This document shows, piece after piece, positions 9,601-16,857 of a stretch of DNA of 64,000 nucleotides (position 1 is its first letter; each line of letters opens with the position of its first letter). Source of the DNA: Brevundimonas vitisensis (GTDB lineage: Bacteria; Pseudomonadota; Alphaproteobacteria; Caulobacterales; Caulobacteraceae); NCBI RefSeq assembly GCF_016656965.1, contig NZ_CP067977.1:1574501-1638500 (forward strand), read 5' to 3'. The notes under the pieces were generated by a model. That model was not told the DNA's origin and ran no database searches. It saw only the letters and a program-made list of their open reading frames with translations. The translations under genes and the position numbers were made by a program.

Positions 9601-10161
9601 GCGATCCGTATCGCCGCCCCCTCGCCCCTGGCCGTGGCGGGCGGATTGGGCCGGTTCCGGCGCGGTGATCTGATCCACCGACTGCTGGAGCGTCTGCCCG
9701 ATCTGCCGACGGCGTCGCGGCACGAAGCGGCTGTGCGGATGCTGTCGCGCGAACGCGGCCTATCGGACGAGCAGCGCGCCGAAATGATCGCGGCCGCCTT
9801 TGGCGTGCTGGATGATGTCCGTTTCGCCCCCGTCTTCGGGCCCGGCTCGCGGGCCGAGGTGGCGGTCACCGGGTCGGCCCCCGGCCTGCCGCCCGGCGTC
9901 ACCATATCGGGCCGGATGGACCGGCTGGTCGTGACGCCCGACCGGGTCCTGGTCGTGGATTACAAGACCAACCGACCGGCACCGGGCCGCATCGAGGACG
10001 CGGACCCTGCCTACGTCCGTCAGTTGGCCGCCTATGTCGCGGTCTTGAAACGGCTCTATCCAGGGCGTGCGGTCGAGGCGGCCCTGGTCTGGACCGACGG
10101 CCCGGACCTGATGGCGGTGCCGCCCGAACTGATGGAGCGCGCCCTGACGCCCGTCCGTTGA
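6658..10161 (+). CDS. addA: Double-strand break repair helicase-nuclease AddA
   Basis: 1167 residues, a UvrD/RecB-family helicase fused to a nuclease. Walker A NAGSGKTTTLVDR lies near residues 27-39, Walker B is LIDEAQDTAPEQW, motif III is FAVGDEKQSIYSFQGA, and motifs V-VI include VMTVHGAKGLEAPIV and LLYVALTRARDR. The C-terminal RecB nuclease motif is VLVVDYKTNRP. It is the motor and second nuclease of the AddAB complex. The ATG at 6658 overlaps the addB TGA, so subunit synthesis is probably coupled. The nuclease signature at the C terminus separates it from plain UvrD. Confidence 0.95.
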   Translation: MTAPSPVEQARAHQVTAADPARSVFVTANAGSGKTTTLVDRVARLLLARVRPGEILCVTYTKAAAAEMQARLFEKLGHWAVADNDTLSKSLAQLDNRDPKTFSDADLSEARRLFADALETPGGLKIQTIHAFCEKLLRRFPLEAGVSPRFTVLEDAAATALSHGARESLAQAAFADPEGPLGQAYAHFAVSLAWNNFNDLLGTLEARRDALADYVARVEAGEAPDPHTLVGVSPDDTAQAIEADFLAWLNPADWSAAADGFATSSANDIKIATLMRATLPPQGSVEAMLPLFIDSKGIARETFGTKKAPPAAADYLARVQLKYLAVLDRLRSLRVAEDTVRVLTLARAHAALYEAAKAARGALDFGDMVRHTVDLLTRHATAAWVLYKLDGGIEHVLIDEAQDTAPEQWAIFRALTEEFFSGAGAGRRGTEPRISRTVFAVGDEKQSIYSFQGARPERLRQEAQLYDTLVRGAGAVFQQVPLDTSFRSTEDVLAFVDATFAGPERSCALVGEVGDITVHQPARMGERGTVDLWPLFLDPEIPAREAWNAPVDKESTASARKQLAQALARSIRREVESGIAIHDPKSREGARRPVGYGDYLVLVRRRDATFEEIIRALKGEGVPVAGADRLKLNAHIVFDDLMALARFALYPGDDLSLAEVLRSPLCDVSDFGDADSLYPLADKIDRDGRSLWRTLQARAGEHPAWTEARDLMQAAIGARDRDPFAFFSGILNRVGADGRSGRARILARLGREAEEAIDETLAQVLAAEGRGGTDLETCLFLLEAADVEVKREMEGARGEVRVMTVHGAKGLEAPIVILPDTTARAKPMGPTLMPVALDDDSEAWLMCPGSKDDDCTRSAEVRQARVDRTDAESLRLLYVALTRARDRIIILGKGTKKQKQGFEEGSWWSVLTETFQRLGETQPGAIRDLGEGRLRYGVDPVVMAVRQDAATAAAVRVPDWVRQRPAADPTARFLSPSQMDEAIRIAAPSPLAVAGGLGRFRRGDLIHRLLERLPDLPTASRHEAAVRMLSRERGLSDEQRAEMIAAAFGVLDDVRFAPVFGPGSRAEVAVTGSAPGLPPGVTISGRMDRLVVTPDRVLVVDYKTNRPAPGRIEDADPAYVRQLAAYVAVLKRLYPGRAVEAALVWTDGPDLMAVPPELMERALTPVR

Positions 10162-10238
10162 TTTCCGGCGGAAACACCCCCACATCGGGCCTCGACACCG
10201 CGCGGGCCCGACGGCCCCCACAGACGAAAGAGAATCCC

Positions 10239-10574
10239 ATGGCCACGCTGAAGGTCACCGACGACAGCTTTGAAACCGACGTCCTGAAATCCTCCCAGCC
10301 CGTGCTGGTCGATTTCTGGGCCGAGTGGTGCGGCCCCTGCAAGCAGATCGGCCCGGCCCTGGAACAGATCGCCGACGAACTGGCCGGTCAGGTGACGATC
10401 GCCAAGGTCAATATCGACGATTCCCCCATGGTCCCGTCCAAGCTGGGCGTGAAGGGCATCCCCACCCTGATGTTGTTCCGCGACGGAGCCATGGCCTCGA
10501 TGAAGGTCGGCGCCATGCCCAAGGGCAAGATCGTCGAATGGCTGGCCGAACAGGGCGTCGGCCCCGCAGCCTGA
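10239..10574 (+). CDS. trxA: Thioredoxin
   Basis: 111 residues with the redox site WCGPC (C31, C34), the upstream Asp in VDFWAEW, and the cis-Pro in GIPTLML. It is a cytosolic disulfide reductase for ribonucleotide reductase and other targets; it could also recycle the glutaredoxin- or thioredoxin-dependent enzymes seen in this window. I chose the ATG at 10239 because it matches the family start; a longer frame to 10158 would add 27 non-conserved residues. It lies 77 bases after addA and ends at a strong terminator shared with ahpD. Confidence 0.95.
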   Translation: MATLKVTDDSFETDVLKSSQPVLVDFWAEWCGPCKQIGPALEQIADELAGQVTIAKVNIDDSPMVPSKLGVKGIPTLMLFRDGAMASMKVGAMPKGKIVEWLAEQGVGPAA

Positions 10575-10600
10575 TCGTCCGATCCCATCGGCTGAAATTG

Positions 10601-10636
10601 AAAACGCCCTGTGGTCCTCGGACCGCAGGGCGTTTT
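10601..10636. terminator. Bidirectional rho-independent terminator between trxA and ahpD
   Basis: A near-perfect stem of about 17 bp (AAAACGCCCTGTGGTCC against GGACCGCAGGGCGTTTT, one mismatch, loop TC). It has A-rich and T-rich flanks, so it works in both directions: trxA on plus and ahpD on minus. Confidence 0.85.
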
Positions 10637-10660
10637 GCTGTGCGCTGGATAGCCGTGGCC

Positions 10661-11194
10661 TTACGCGGCCAGGGCGGTCTCCGAGGCGATGATACGGCTG
10701 GCGGCGTGGACGACCGCGCCGATCCGCAGGGCGGCCTGGACCTGGGTGTTGGCGATGCCGTGCTTGCGCAGTTCGCCCTCATGGGCGTCCAGGCAGGCAC
10801 CGCAGCCGTTGATGGCGCTGACCGCCGTCGACCACAGTTCGAAGTCCATCTTTTCCACGCCCGGATTGGCCAGGACGTTCATCCGCAGACGGGCCAGAAG
10901 GGTGGTGTATTCGTGGTTCTTCATCAGGTGCAGCGAACGATAGTAGATGTTGTTCATGCCCATGATGGCCGCCGCCGCCTTGGCCGCGTTCATGGCTTCC
11001 GGGCTCAGGACAGTCGCGGCCTGGGCCTCGATCGCGCGAACCACCGGGGCCACGCCGATGGCATGGGCCGAAGCCAGGAAGGTGCCCCACTTCTGCTGGT
11101 CGCTCAGAATGGTTTCCGAGGCCAGCGAGGACAGGTTCAGCGAAATGTCCTTCGCATAGGCCGGCAGCAGGTCGCGCAGGGTGTCGATCGACAT
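10661..11194 (-). CDS. ahpD: Alkyl hydroperoxide reductase AhpD (carboxymuconolactone decarboxylase-like)
   Basis: 177 residues. The active-site motif CGACLDAHE places the redox Cys pair at C131/C134 and the proton-relay His at H138, as in mycobacterial AhpD. It probably reduces AhpC, standing in for AhpF. The N-terminal helix-rich half resembles the duplicated AhpD fold. It lies downstream of ahpC on the same strand with a 189-base gap holding a strong hairpin, so its level may be set lower than ahpC. A ribosome binding site (GGAGAACA) lies just before the ATG. Confidence 0.9.
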   Translation of the reverse strand: MSIDTLRDLLPAYAKDISLNLSSLASETILSDQQKWGTFLASAHAIGVAPVVRAIEAQAATVLSPEAMNAAKAAAAIMGMNNIYYRSLHLMKNHEYTTLLARLRMNVLANPGVEKMDFELWSTAVSAINGCGACLDAHEGELRKHGIANTQVQAALRIGAVVHAASRIIASETALAA

Positions 11195-11287
11195 TGTTGT
11201 TCTCCTTCGGAGAGGTCGGCTACCGCTCGACGCACGGCGTCTCGCTACTTGAGCCGAAGGGCATCACGGGGACCTGCACGCGTCCTC

Positions 11288-11329
11288 GCTCAAGCAGCGA
11301 GCGACCGCGTCGTGAGCGATAGCGCCCCT
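11288..11329 (+). repeat. Dispersed 42-base repeat, copy 1
   Basis: The segment from GCTCAAGCAGCGAGC to the C-rich end is repeated with a few changes at 29670-29711. Both copies lie in non-coding DNA next to a stress gene. They share GCTCAAGCAGCGAGC, CCGCG and AGCGATAG blocks. Confidence 0.6.
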
Positions 11330-11346
11330 AAATGAAACGAGCGAGC

Positions 11347-11370
11347 GGCGGCAGCATAACTGCTGCCGCC
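11347..11370. other. Perfect 10-bp hairpin between ahpC and ahpD
   Basis: GGCGGCAGCA / TGCTGCCGCC around the loop TAAC, 14 bases after the ahpC stop. No T-tract follows on the minus strand, so it looks like an mRNA 3-prime stabiliser or partial terminator for ahpC rather than a full terminator. Confidence 0.6.
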
Positions 11371-11383
11371 CTCACATTCTGCC

Positions 11384-11938
11384 TTAAGCCGCGAGCGTCT
11401 CGCCGCCCAGCGGACGGTTGCAGGCGCACAGTTCGTCGGTCTGCAGAGCATCGACGACCCGCAGGGTGTCGGCGGGGGCGCGGCCAACGTTCAGGTTGGT
11501 CACATAGACGTGCTGAACGACGTTGTGCGGATCGACCACGAAGGTGGCGCGCAGGGCAACGCCCTCGGCTTCGTCAAGCACGCCCAGGGCCCGGGCGAAC
11601 TTGCCGCCGTTGTCGGCGAACGACCAGATCGGCAGCTTGTCCAGGTCGGCGTGGTCGCGGCGCCAGGCCAGCTTCACGAACTCATTGTCCGTCGAGCCAC
11701 CCAGGACGACCGTGTCACGGTCGGCGAAGTCGCGGCCCAGCTTGGCGAACTCGGCGATTTCGGTCGGGCAGACGAAGGTGAAGTCCTTCGGATAGAAGAA
11801 GATGACCTTCCACTTGCCTTCAAAGGATTCGTTGGTGATCGGCTCGAAGGCCGAGACGCCGTTTTCTTCGTGGGTGTTGAAGCCCGGCTTGACGCCGACG
11901 ACTTTGAACTCAGGCAGGGTCTGACCGACGCCCAGCAT
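11384..11938 (-). CDS. ahpC: Alkyl hydroperoxide reductase, peroxiredoxin AhpC
   Basis: 184 residues. The peroxidatic Cys is in DFTFVCPTE (C57) and the resolving Cys is in the C-terminal ELCACNRP block, which marks a typical two-Cys peroxiredoxin. It reduces H2O2, organic peroxides and peroxynitrite in the cytosol and is recycled here most likely by AhpD. The ATG at 11938 has GGAGAT seven bases upstream and gives the family start; the frame stays open far upstream but only as shadow of the MFS gene. The 125-base gap above it must hold the peroxide-responsive promoter, but I could not identify an OxyR site with confidence. Confidence 0.93.
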   Translation of the reverse strand: MLGVGQTLPEFKVVGVKPGFNTHEENGVSAFEPITNESFEGKWKVIFFYPKDFTFVCPTEIAEFAKLGRDFADRDTVVLGGSTDNEFVKLAWRRDHADLDKLPIWSFADNGGKFARALGVLDEAEGVALRATFVVDPHNVVQHVYVTNLNVGRAPADTLRVVDALQTDELCACNRPLGGETLAA

Positions 11939-12063
11939 ATGCGTATCTCCATTTTTCGTTGGTTTGCACACCGGCAAGGGGAGGCGGCGCGCTGCATCCG
12001 CGAAATGGGATGTTGCGGCGCACAAGTCAAGCAAGTTAAACCTGCGATCTTGATAGATTTTGC

Positions 12064-13305
12064 TTATGCCAACGTCGCCGTCTTCCGCACGAAGGCGCGC
12101 CCGGCGTTGATCGCCATCACAGCCGCAGGAACGGTCAGCATCGCCCCGATCAGGAAGGGCCAGTCGTGGCCGACACCAGAGAAGATCGCGCCGGCCACGA
12201 TCGGCCCGAAGATGCGTGCGATCGAACTGGTGGCCATGTTCAGGCCCAGCATCGCGCCTTGCCGGTCCGGTTCCACCGAGCGCGAAATCAGGGCCGAGAC
12301 ATTGGGCATGGTCAGCGCCATCCCCAGCGCGCCGAACGCCATGATGACAGGGACCAGGGTTTGGGATGGCGACAGCACCTGGCCCACCAGACCGGCGCCG
12401 AACAACAGACAGCCGAACGCCAGCACCCGCGCCTCTCCGAACCGCCGGGCCAGCCGTCCGGCGATCAGCGCCTGGCCGATCACCGACACCACGCCCACAG
12501 CCATAAAGGCCAGGCCGACCTCGCGCGCGCCCCATCCGTATCGGGCCTCCGCCCACAGGCCGAAGGTGGACTCCATGCCCGAGAAACCGGCCATATAGAT
12601 CAGGGTCACCAGCAGGACCCGCGACACCACCGGGTCGGCAAAGGCCTGATGCAGACCGGCCAGGAACCGTTGCGGCGGCGGGGTCTCGGCCGTCGCACGG
12701 ACGCGGCTTTCCTTCAGGAAGACAATCACCCCCACAGCGGCCAGAGCCGCCAGGGCCGCGGCCACGAAGATGGGCAGCTGATATCCCAGTCGCCCCAACT
12801 CCTCGTGCACCAGCACCCCGCCCAGACCCGGCCCGACGATGAAGCCCAGGCCGAAGGCCGCACCGATCAGCCCCATCCGGCCCGCGCGCTTGTCCGGCGG
12901 GGTGACGTCGGCGACATAGCCCTGAACCGTAGAGATGTTGCCCGCGCCCAGGCCGGTGAACAGTCGGATGGCGATCGCGGCCCATATGTTCGGTGCAAAG
13001 GCCAGCATCAGATAGCCGACCGCATTGGCGGCCACGGTGATCAGCAGCACGGGCCTGCGCCCGATCCGGTCCGACAGACGCCCCCAGAAGGGCTCGGCGA
13101 AAAACTGACCGAGGGAATAGGCCGAGAACATCAAGGCGATCTGCCAGGCCTGTGCGTCCAGGCTCTGGCCGAAGAACGGCAGCAGCGGCACGACCAGGCC
13201 GAAGCCCACCAGATTGATGAAGACCACTGCGAACAGAACGGCCAGCGCCGCCCTCTCGTCTCGCACAGGCGCAGGGGCGGGAGTCGTCGTTTCGGTGCGC
13301 GTCAT
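12064..13305 (-). CDS. MFS transporter, Tet/multidrug efflux type
   Basis: 413 residues with about twelve hydrophobic segments. The loop 2-3 signature GRLSDRIGRRPVLL and motif C-like GLGFIVGPGLGGVL (TM5) mark a drug:H+ antiporter of the TCR/Tet group in the inner membrane. The first TM reads FINLVGFGLVVPLLPFF, typical of TetA-like exporters. Substrate is unknown; no regulator sits beside it. It lies between infC and ahpC on the same strand with gaps on both sides, so it is probably a separate unit. Confidence 0.82.
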   Translation of the reverse strand: MTRTETTTPAPAPVRDERAALAVLFAVVFINLVGFGLVVPLLPFFGQSLDAQAWQIALMFSAYSLGQFFAEPFWGRLSDRIGRRPVLLITVAANAVGYLMLAFAPNIWAAIAIRLFTGLGAGNISTVQGYVADVTPPDKRAGRMGLIGAAFGLGFIVGPGLGGVLVHEELGRLGYQLPIFVAAALAALAAVGVIVFLKESRVRATAETPPPQRFLAGLHQAFADPVVSRVLLVTLIYMAGFSGMESTFGLWAEARYGWGAREVGLAFMAVGVVSVIGQALIAGRLARRFGEARVLAFGCLLFGAGLVGQVLSPSQTLVPVIMAFGALGMALTMPNVSALISRSVEPDRQGAMLGLNMATSSIARIFGPIVAGAIFSGVGHDWPFLIGAMLTVPAAVMAINAGRAFVRKTATLA

Positions 13306-13365
13306 GGGACGCCAGATAGCGCGGATCTACCGATCACGCGATGCGCATTTCGGCGCAAGAATGGC

Positions 13366-13395
13366 CGCTCTCCACACCGCATGGTGCGGAGAGCG
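13366..13395. terminator. Hairpin downstream of infC
   Basis: CGCTCTCC-CACC-GCAT-GGTG-GGAGAGCG, one internal mismatch, within the 96 bases between infC (minus) and the MFS gene start. There is no clear T-tract on the minus strand, so its terminator role is likely but not certain. Confidence 0.5.
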
Positions 13396-13401
13396 TAAGG
13401 C

Positions 13402-13923
13402 TTATCTCGGGGCCAGGATCATGATCATCTGGCGGCCTTCCATGCGCGGTGCAAACTCGACCTTTGCGACCTCGTCGAAATCGGCCTGGACCTTGTTCAA
13501 CAGCTTCATGCCCAGTTCGGGGTGGGCCATCTCACGGCCACGGAAACGCAGCGTCACCTTGACCTTGTCGCCCTCCTCGAAGAAGCGATGCATGGCCTTG
13601 GCCTTCACGTCATAGTCGTGAGTGTCGATATTGGGCCGAAGCTTGATCTCTTTCAGCTCGACGACCTTCTGGCGCTTGCGCGCCTCGGCCTTTTTCTTCT
13701 GCTCCTGGAAGCGGAATTTGCCGTAATCGAGAATCTTGCAAACGGGCGGATCAGCCGTGGCAACGATCTCGACCAGATCCATCCCGGCCTCCTCTGCGGC
13801 TTCGAGCGCGGACGAGGTCGGCATGACGCCCTGCTTCTCGCCGTTCTGATCGATGAGCAGAACGCGGGGGGCGCGGATTTCCTGGTTCATACGCGGCCCA
13901 TCCTTGACGGGCGGCGTTTGCAT
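13402..13923 (-). CDS. infC: Translation initiation factor IF-3
   Basis: 173 residues with both IF-3 domains: [13 protein letters not shown] at the N-terminal domain, the basic linker [14 protein letters not shown], and the C-terminal [18 protein letters not shown]. It binds the 30S subunit and checks start-codon pairing. I chose the ATG at 13923 ([11 protein letters not shown]) because that N-terminal tail is, to my knowledge, conserved in Caulobacterales; a second ATG 11 codons on would remove it. The partner genes rpmI and rplT are not adjacent, so infC is transcribed alone here. Confidence 0.93.
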   Translation of the reverse strand: MQTPPVKDGPRMNQEIRAPRVLLIDQNGEKQGVMPTSSALEAAEEAGMDLVEIVATADPPVCKILDYGKFRFQEQKKKAEARKRQKVVELKEIKLRPNIDTHDYDVKAKAMHRFFEEGDKVKVTLRFRGREMAHPELGMKLLNKVQADFDEVAKVEFAPRMEGRQMIMILAPR

Positions 13924-13986
13924 GGGACGGCGAATGGGCGTCGTTTCCTTATGTGGGCGAAGAGTTCATCAAGTCATGAAAGGACG

Positions 13987-14003
13987 CGCGACCGCCGGTC
14001 GCG
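13987..14003. other. Hairpin in the infC leader
   Basis: CGCGACC-GCC-GGTCGCG, a perfect 7-bp stem 64 bases upstream of infC, between the putative promoter and the start codon. It may affect infC leader folding or autoregulation. Confidence 0.4.
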
Positions 14004-14017
14004 TTCCCTCCTGCCCC

Positions 14018-14046
14018 TATATGACCGCGAAAGGCCCATGGTTCAA
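14018..14046 (-). promoter_or_regulatory. Putative sigma-70 promoter of infC
   Basis: On the minus strand TTGAAC is followed after 17 bases by CATATA(G). The -35 box overlaps the last codons of the glycosyltransferase at 14043, and the -10 lies about 95 bases before infC. Confidence 0.45.
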
Positions 14047-15002
14047 GGCTCGGTCACCGGAGGATAGGCGTCATACAGATCGAGCACGGCTTGAAAGACA
14101 CGATCGACGTCCAAATCCTCGATCGGCGCAAACTGTCCTTGGTTGGGGTTGGAGGCGACCGTGCGGGCATGCGGACCCCACGCCCCGTAAAGCCACCACT
14201 CAGTGGGCCCGAACAGGCCCAGCGTCGGGCGGCCGACCGCGGCGGCCACGTGCATCAGGCCGGAATCGTTGCCGACGAACAGCGTGGCCCGCTCCATTGC
14301 CGCCGCCGAGGCCAGAATGTCCCCTCGCCCGACGAAATCCATGCCTCGGGGCCCGGCAGCCTCAAGGGTCTGGGCTGCAAACCGCTCGTCGCCGGGCCCG
14401 CCCATCGGCATGAAGCGCCAGCCCTCGAAGCGTGGCTCAGCCATCAGTCGTGCCGTCAGTTCGCCCCACCGTTCGGGTGACCAGCTCTTGCCGGGCTGAT
14501 TGGCGATCGGAGCCAGGGCCAGGATCGGGCCCGGCCCGGCCCCGGACGCCAGTTGCGGTGCGATCACGGCCTCGGCGTCCCGCCGCGCCTTGTCGTCCAG
14601 AAAGATCTCCGGCTCCAGATCGGTGGCGGCACCCATCATCCGCGACACGGTCTGCACCTTTCGACCGCCCTCATAGCTGCGGTTGTAGATTTTCCGGACC
14701 TTGGCCCGCAGTTGCCAGGCCAGCAGCGATCCCCGGATGTCGATCACCATGGCCCAGCGCGTGGCAAAGGTCTGTCGCCACAGGGCGATCCAGTGCCCGG
14801 CCATCTTCTTCTTGTGCAGGACGATCACCCGCACCACGCCCGGTGCCGATCGGAACAGGGCCGCCGCCGGCGGTCCGCAGGCGACGGTGATCGCCGCCCC
14901 CGGCACCTGCCGGTCGATCTCGCGGATCACGCCCGAGGCGATGACGCAGTCGCCGATCCGGTCGGGAGCCACAAACAGGACCTGGGGCCGCTCTGCCTTC
15001 AT
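14043..15002 (-). CDS. Glycosyltransferase family 9 (heptosyltransferase-like), second copy
   Basis: 319 residues. The N-terminal Rossmann segment VLFVAPDRIGDCVIASGVIRE and the C-terminal donor-site block FVGNDSGLMHVAAAVGRPTLGLFGP are typical of LPS heptosyltransferases that use ADP-heptose. It probably adds a sugar to the lipopolysaccharide core at the inner face of the inner membrane. Its start ATG at 15002 overlaps the stop of the upstream paralogue by ATGA; the frame is also open upstream across the paralogue, but only as shadow. By eye about 60% of residues match the neighbour, so the two are a tandem duplication. Confidence 0.85.
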   Translation of the reverse strand: MKAERPQVLFVAPDRIGDCVIASGVIREIDRQVPGAAITVACGPPAAALFRSAPGVVRVIVLHKKKMAGHWIALWRQTFATRWAMVIDIRGSLLAWQLRAKVRKIYNRSYEGGRKVQTVSRMMGAATDLEPEIFLDDKARRDAEAVIAPQLASGAGPGPILALAPIANQPGKSWSPERWGELTARLMAEPRFEGWRFMPMGGPGDERFAAQTLEAAGPRGMDFVGRGDILASAAAMERATLFVGNDSGLMHVAAAVGRPTLGLFGPTEWWLYGAWGPHARTVASNPNQGQFAPIEDLDVDRVFQAVLDLYDAYPPVTEP

Positions 15003-15970
15003 GCGCGGGATGACCCGGCCGGATAGCGCGCCTGAAGCGCCAGCACGGCGTCCAGCACCTGATCGACGCTCAAGTCCTCGATGGGGGCGAACTGTCCCTG
15101 GACCGGGTTGCTGGCCACCGTTGCCGTGCGCGGTCCGCGCGGGCCGTACAGCCACCACTGGGTCGGGCCGAACAGGCCGAGCGTCGGCGTACCCGCCGCT
15201 GCCGCCGTGTGCATCAGTCCGGAATCGTTGCCGACGAACAGATCCACCTGTGTCAGGGCCGCCGCCGAAGCCAGGATGTCGCCCTTGCCCACGAAATCGA
15301 TGCCCCGCTCGCCCGCCGCCGCCAGCATGGGCACGGCAAAGGGCTGGTCGCCGGGCCCGCCGATGGCCATGAAGCGCCAGCCGTCGAACCGGGGCTCGGC
15401 CTTCAGACGCTCGACCAACTGCCCCCAGCGCTCGGCGGGCCAGCTCTTGCCCGGCTGAACCGCAATCGGGGCCAGGGCGATGGTCGGGCCGGGTCCGGCC
15501 CCGCCCGCCAACTGGGGCTCCAGCACGGCCCGGGCCCTTTCCCGCGCCGCATCGTCGATGAACAGCTCCGGCTCCAGTGGCCGATCCAGCCCCATCAGGG
15601 CCCCGATCATCTCGACCTTGGGCTGGCCCTTTTCCAGCCTGCGGCCATAGACGTACCGCTCTCTGGCTCGCACCAGCCAGGCGGTGATCGAACCGCGCGT
15701 GTCGATCACGACGTCCCAGCGCGAGCCCGCCACCTGCCGCCACAGGGTGCGCCAGTGTCCGGCGCGCGGGGCCTTGTCGATGACGATGGTCCGCACCACC
15801 CCCGGCGCCGACCGGAAAAAGGCCGAGGACGGCCCGCTGGCCACCACGGTGATGGCCGCCCCCGGCCAGCGCCGCCCGATCTCGCGCATGATGCCGGACG
15901 CGATCACATGCTCGCCGATCCGGTTGGGGCTGATGAAAAGGACCTTGGGTCGGGCATCGGCTTGGGGCAA
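14999..15970 (-). CDS. Glycosyltransferase family 9 (heptosyltransferase-like), first copy
   Basis: 323 residues, same architecture as the downstream copy: VLFISPNRIGEHVIASGIMRE at the start, IALAPIAVQPGKSWPAERWG in the middle, and LFVGNDSGLMHTAAAAGTPTLGLFGP near residue 255. The adjacent paralogue suggests two successive or alternative glycosyl additions in core oligosaccharide synthesis. The two genes are translationally coupled. It is divergent from the alpha/beta hydrolase at 16069, leaving under 100 bases for promoters. WaaC/WaaF-like assignment is by family only; acceptor specificity is not readable. Confidence 0.85.
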   Translation of the reverse strand: MPQADARPKVLFISPNRIGEHVIASGIMREIGRRWPGAAITVVASGPSSAFFRSAPGVVRTIVIDKAPRAGHWRTLWRQVAGSRWDVVIDTRGSITAWLVRARERYVYGRRLEKGQPKVEMIGALMGLDRPLEPELFIDDAARERARAVLEPQLAGGAGPGPTIALAPIAVQPGKSWPAERWGQLVERLKAEPRFDGWRFMAIGGPGDQPFAVPMLAAAGERGIDFVGKGDILASAAALTQVDLFVGNDSGLMHTAAAAGTPTLGLFGPTQWWLYGPRGPRTATVASNPVQGQFAPIEDLSVDQVLDAVLALQARYPAGSSRA

Positions 15971-16068
15971 GGAAACCGCCTTGGTGTCGTTCAGGGCGGT
16001 TGGCTATCAGGCCTTGGCGATTTGGGCGAGAGGCAGGCCGTGAAACTGGAGGCCTGAAAGAGGGCGTC

Positions 16069-16812
16069 ATGGAAGACAGCGACCGGATTCTTCACCGCCC
16101 CGACGGGGAAACCCTGGCCTGGCGGTCGGTGGCGGGCAGTGGCCCCACCGTCCTGTGGATCGGGGGTTTCCGTTCGGACATGGAGGGGACCAAGGCTCTG
16201 GCCCTGGAGGCGGCGGCCCGCGAGCGCGGCTGGTCCTATGTGCGGTATGACCATTTCGCCCATGGCCGCTCGTCCGGCGACTGGCGCGCGGCCACGGTCG
16301 GCCGCTGGCGGGCCGATGCCATTGCCATGATCGACCATCTGGACGGGCCGGTGATCCCTGTCGGCTCCTCCATGGGCGGCTGGGTCGCCCTGCTGGCCGC
16401 CCTGGCCCGGCCCGAGCGGATGACGGGGCTGGTTCTGGTCAATCCGGCCCAGGACTTTACCGAGCGGCTGATGTGGCCCGGCCTGGACGATCACATCCGC
16501 CAGACCATTCTGCGCGACGGCGAGGCGACCATCACCGAAGAGGGCCTCGGATCGTACGTCCTGACCCGCGCCATGTTCGAGGAGGCACGCGACTGGCTTC
16601 TGCTGGACGCCCCGATCCCGGTGTCCGCGCCGGTGCATATTCTGCAGGGCCGGGCCGACGATGTCGTGCCGTGGACACACCAGTCCGCCCTGCTGGATCG
16701 GCTGACCGGCGGCGACGTCCGGCTGGACCTGATCTCAGGCGGCGACCACCGCCTGTCGTCCGCGTCAGACCTCGCCCGGCTGGTCTCAGCGGTCGAGGCG
16801 CTGCGAGAATAA
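16069..16812 (+). CDS. Alpha/beta hydrolase
   Basis: 247 residues with a complete triad: nucleophile in VGSSMGGW, acid in GRADDVVPW, and His in SGGDHRL near the C terminus. The oxyanion-region segment is LWIGGFRSDM. No signal peptide, so cytosolic. The fold resembles small serine esterases of the ABHD10/acyl-thioesterase sort; substrate is unknown. The ATG at 16069 has GAGGG six bases upstream, better than the frame opening at 16000, which would run towards the divergent glycosyltransferase promoter. A 45-base gap with a small hairpin (GGTTCC/GGAACC) separates it from the helicase. Confidence 0.78.
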   Translation: MEDSDRILHRPDGETLAWRSVAGSGPTVLWIGGFRSDMEGTKALALEAAARERGWSYVRYDHFAHGRSSGDWRAATVGRWRADAIAMIDHLDGPVIPVGSSMGGWVALLAALARPERMTGLVLVNPAQDFTERLMWPGLDDHIRQTILRDGEATITEEGLGSYVLTRAMFEEARDWLLLDAPIPVSAPVHILQGRADDVVPWTHQSALLDRLTGGDVRLDLISGGDHRLSSASDLARLVSAVEALRE

Positions 16813-16857
16813 GGTTCCGCTTGAGGAACCGGTCCGGACACGCCACCTTCCTCCATT

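Noticed and set aside
11939-12063. OxyR or sigma-70 elements upstream of ahpC
   Set aside because: A TTGACT box is present but no convincing -10 or four-part OxyR site follows at proper spacing.
14043-16070. Single 675-codon fusion covering both glycosyltransferases
   Set aside because: Only the last ~320 codons are the second glycosyltransferase; the first part is an out-of-frame reading of the paralogue, which has its own proper frame with start and stop.
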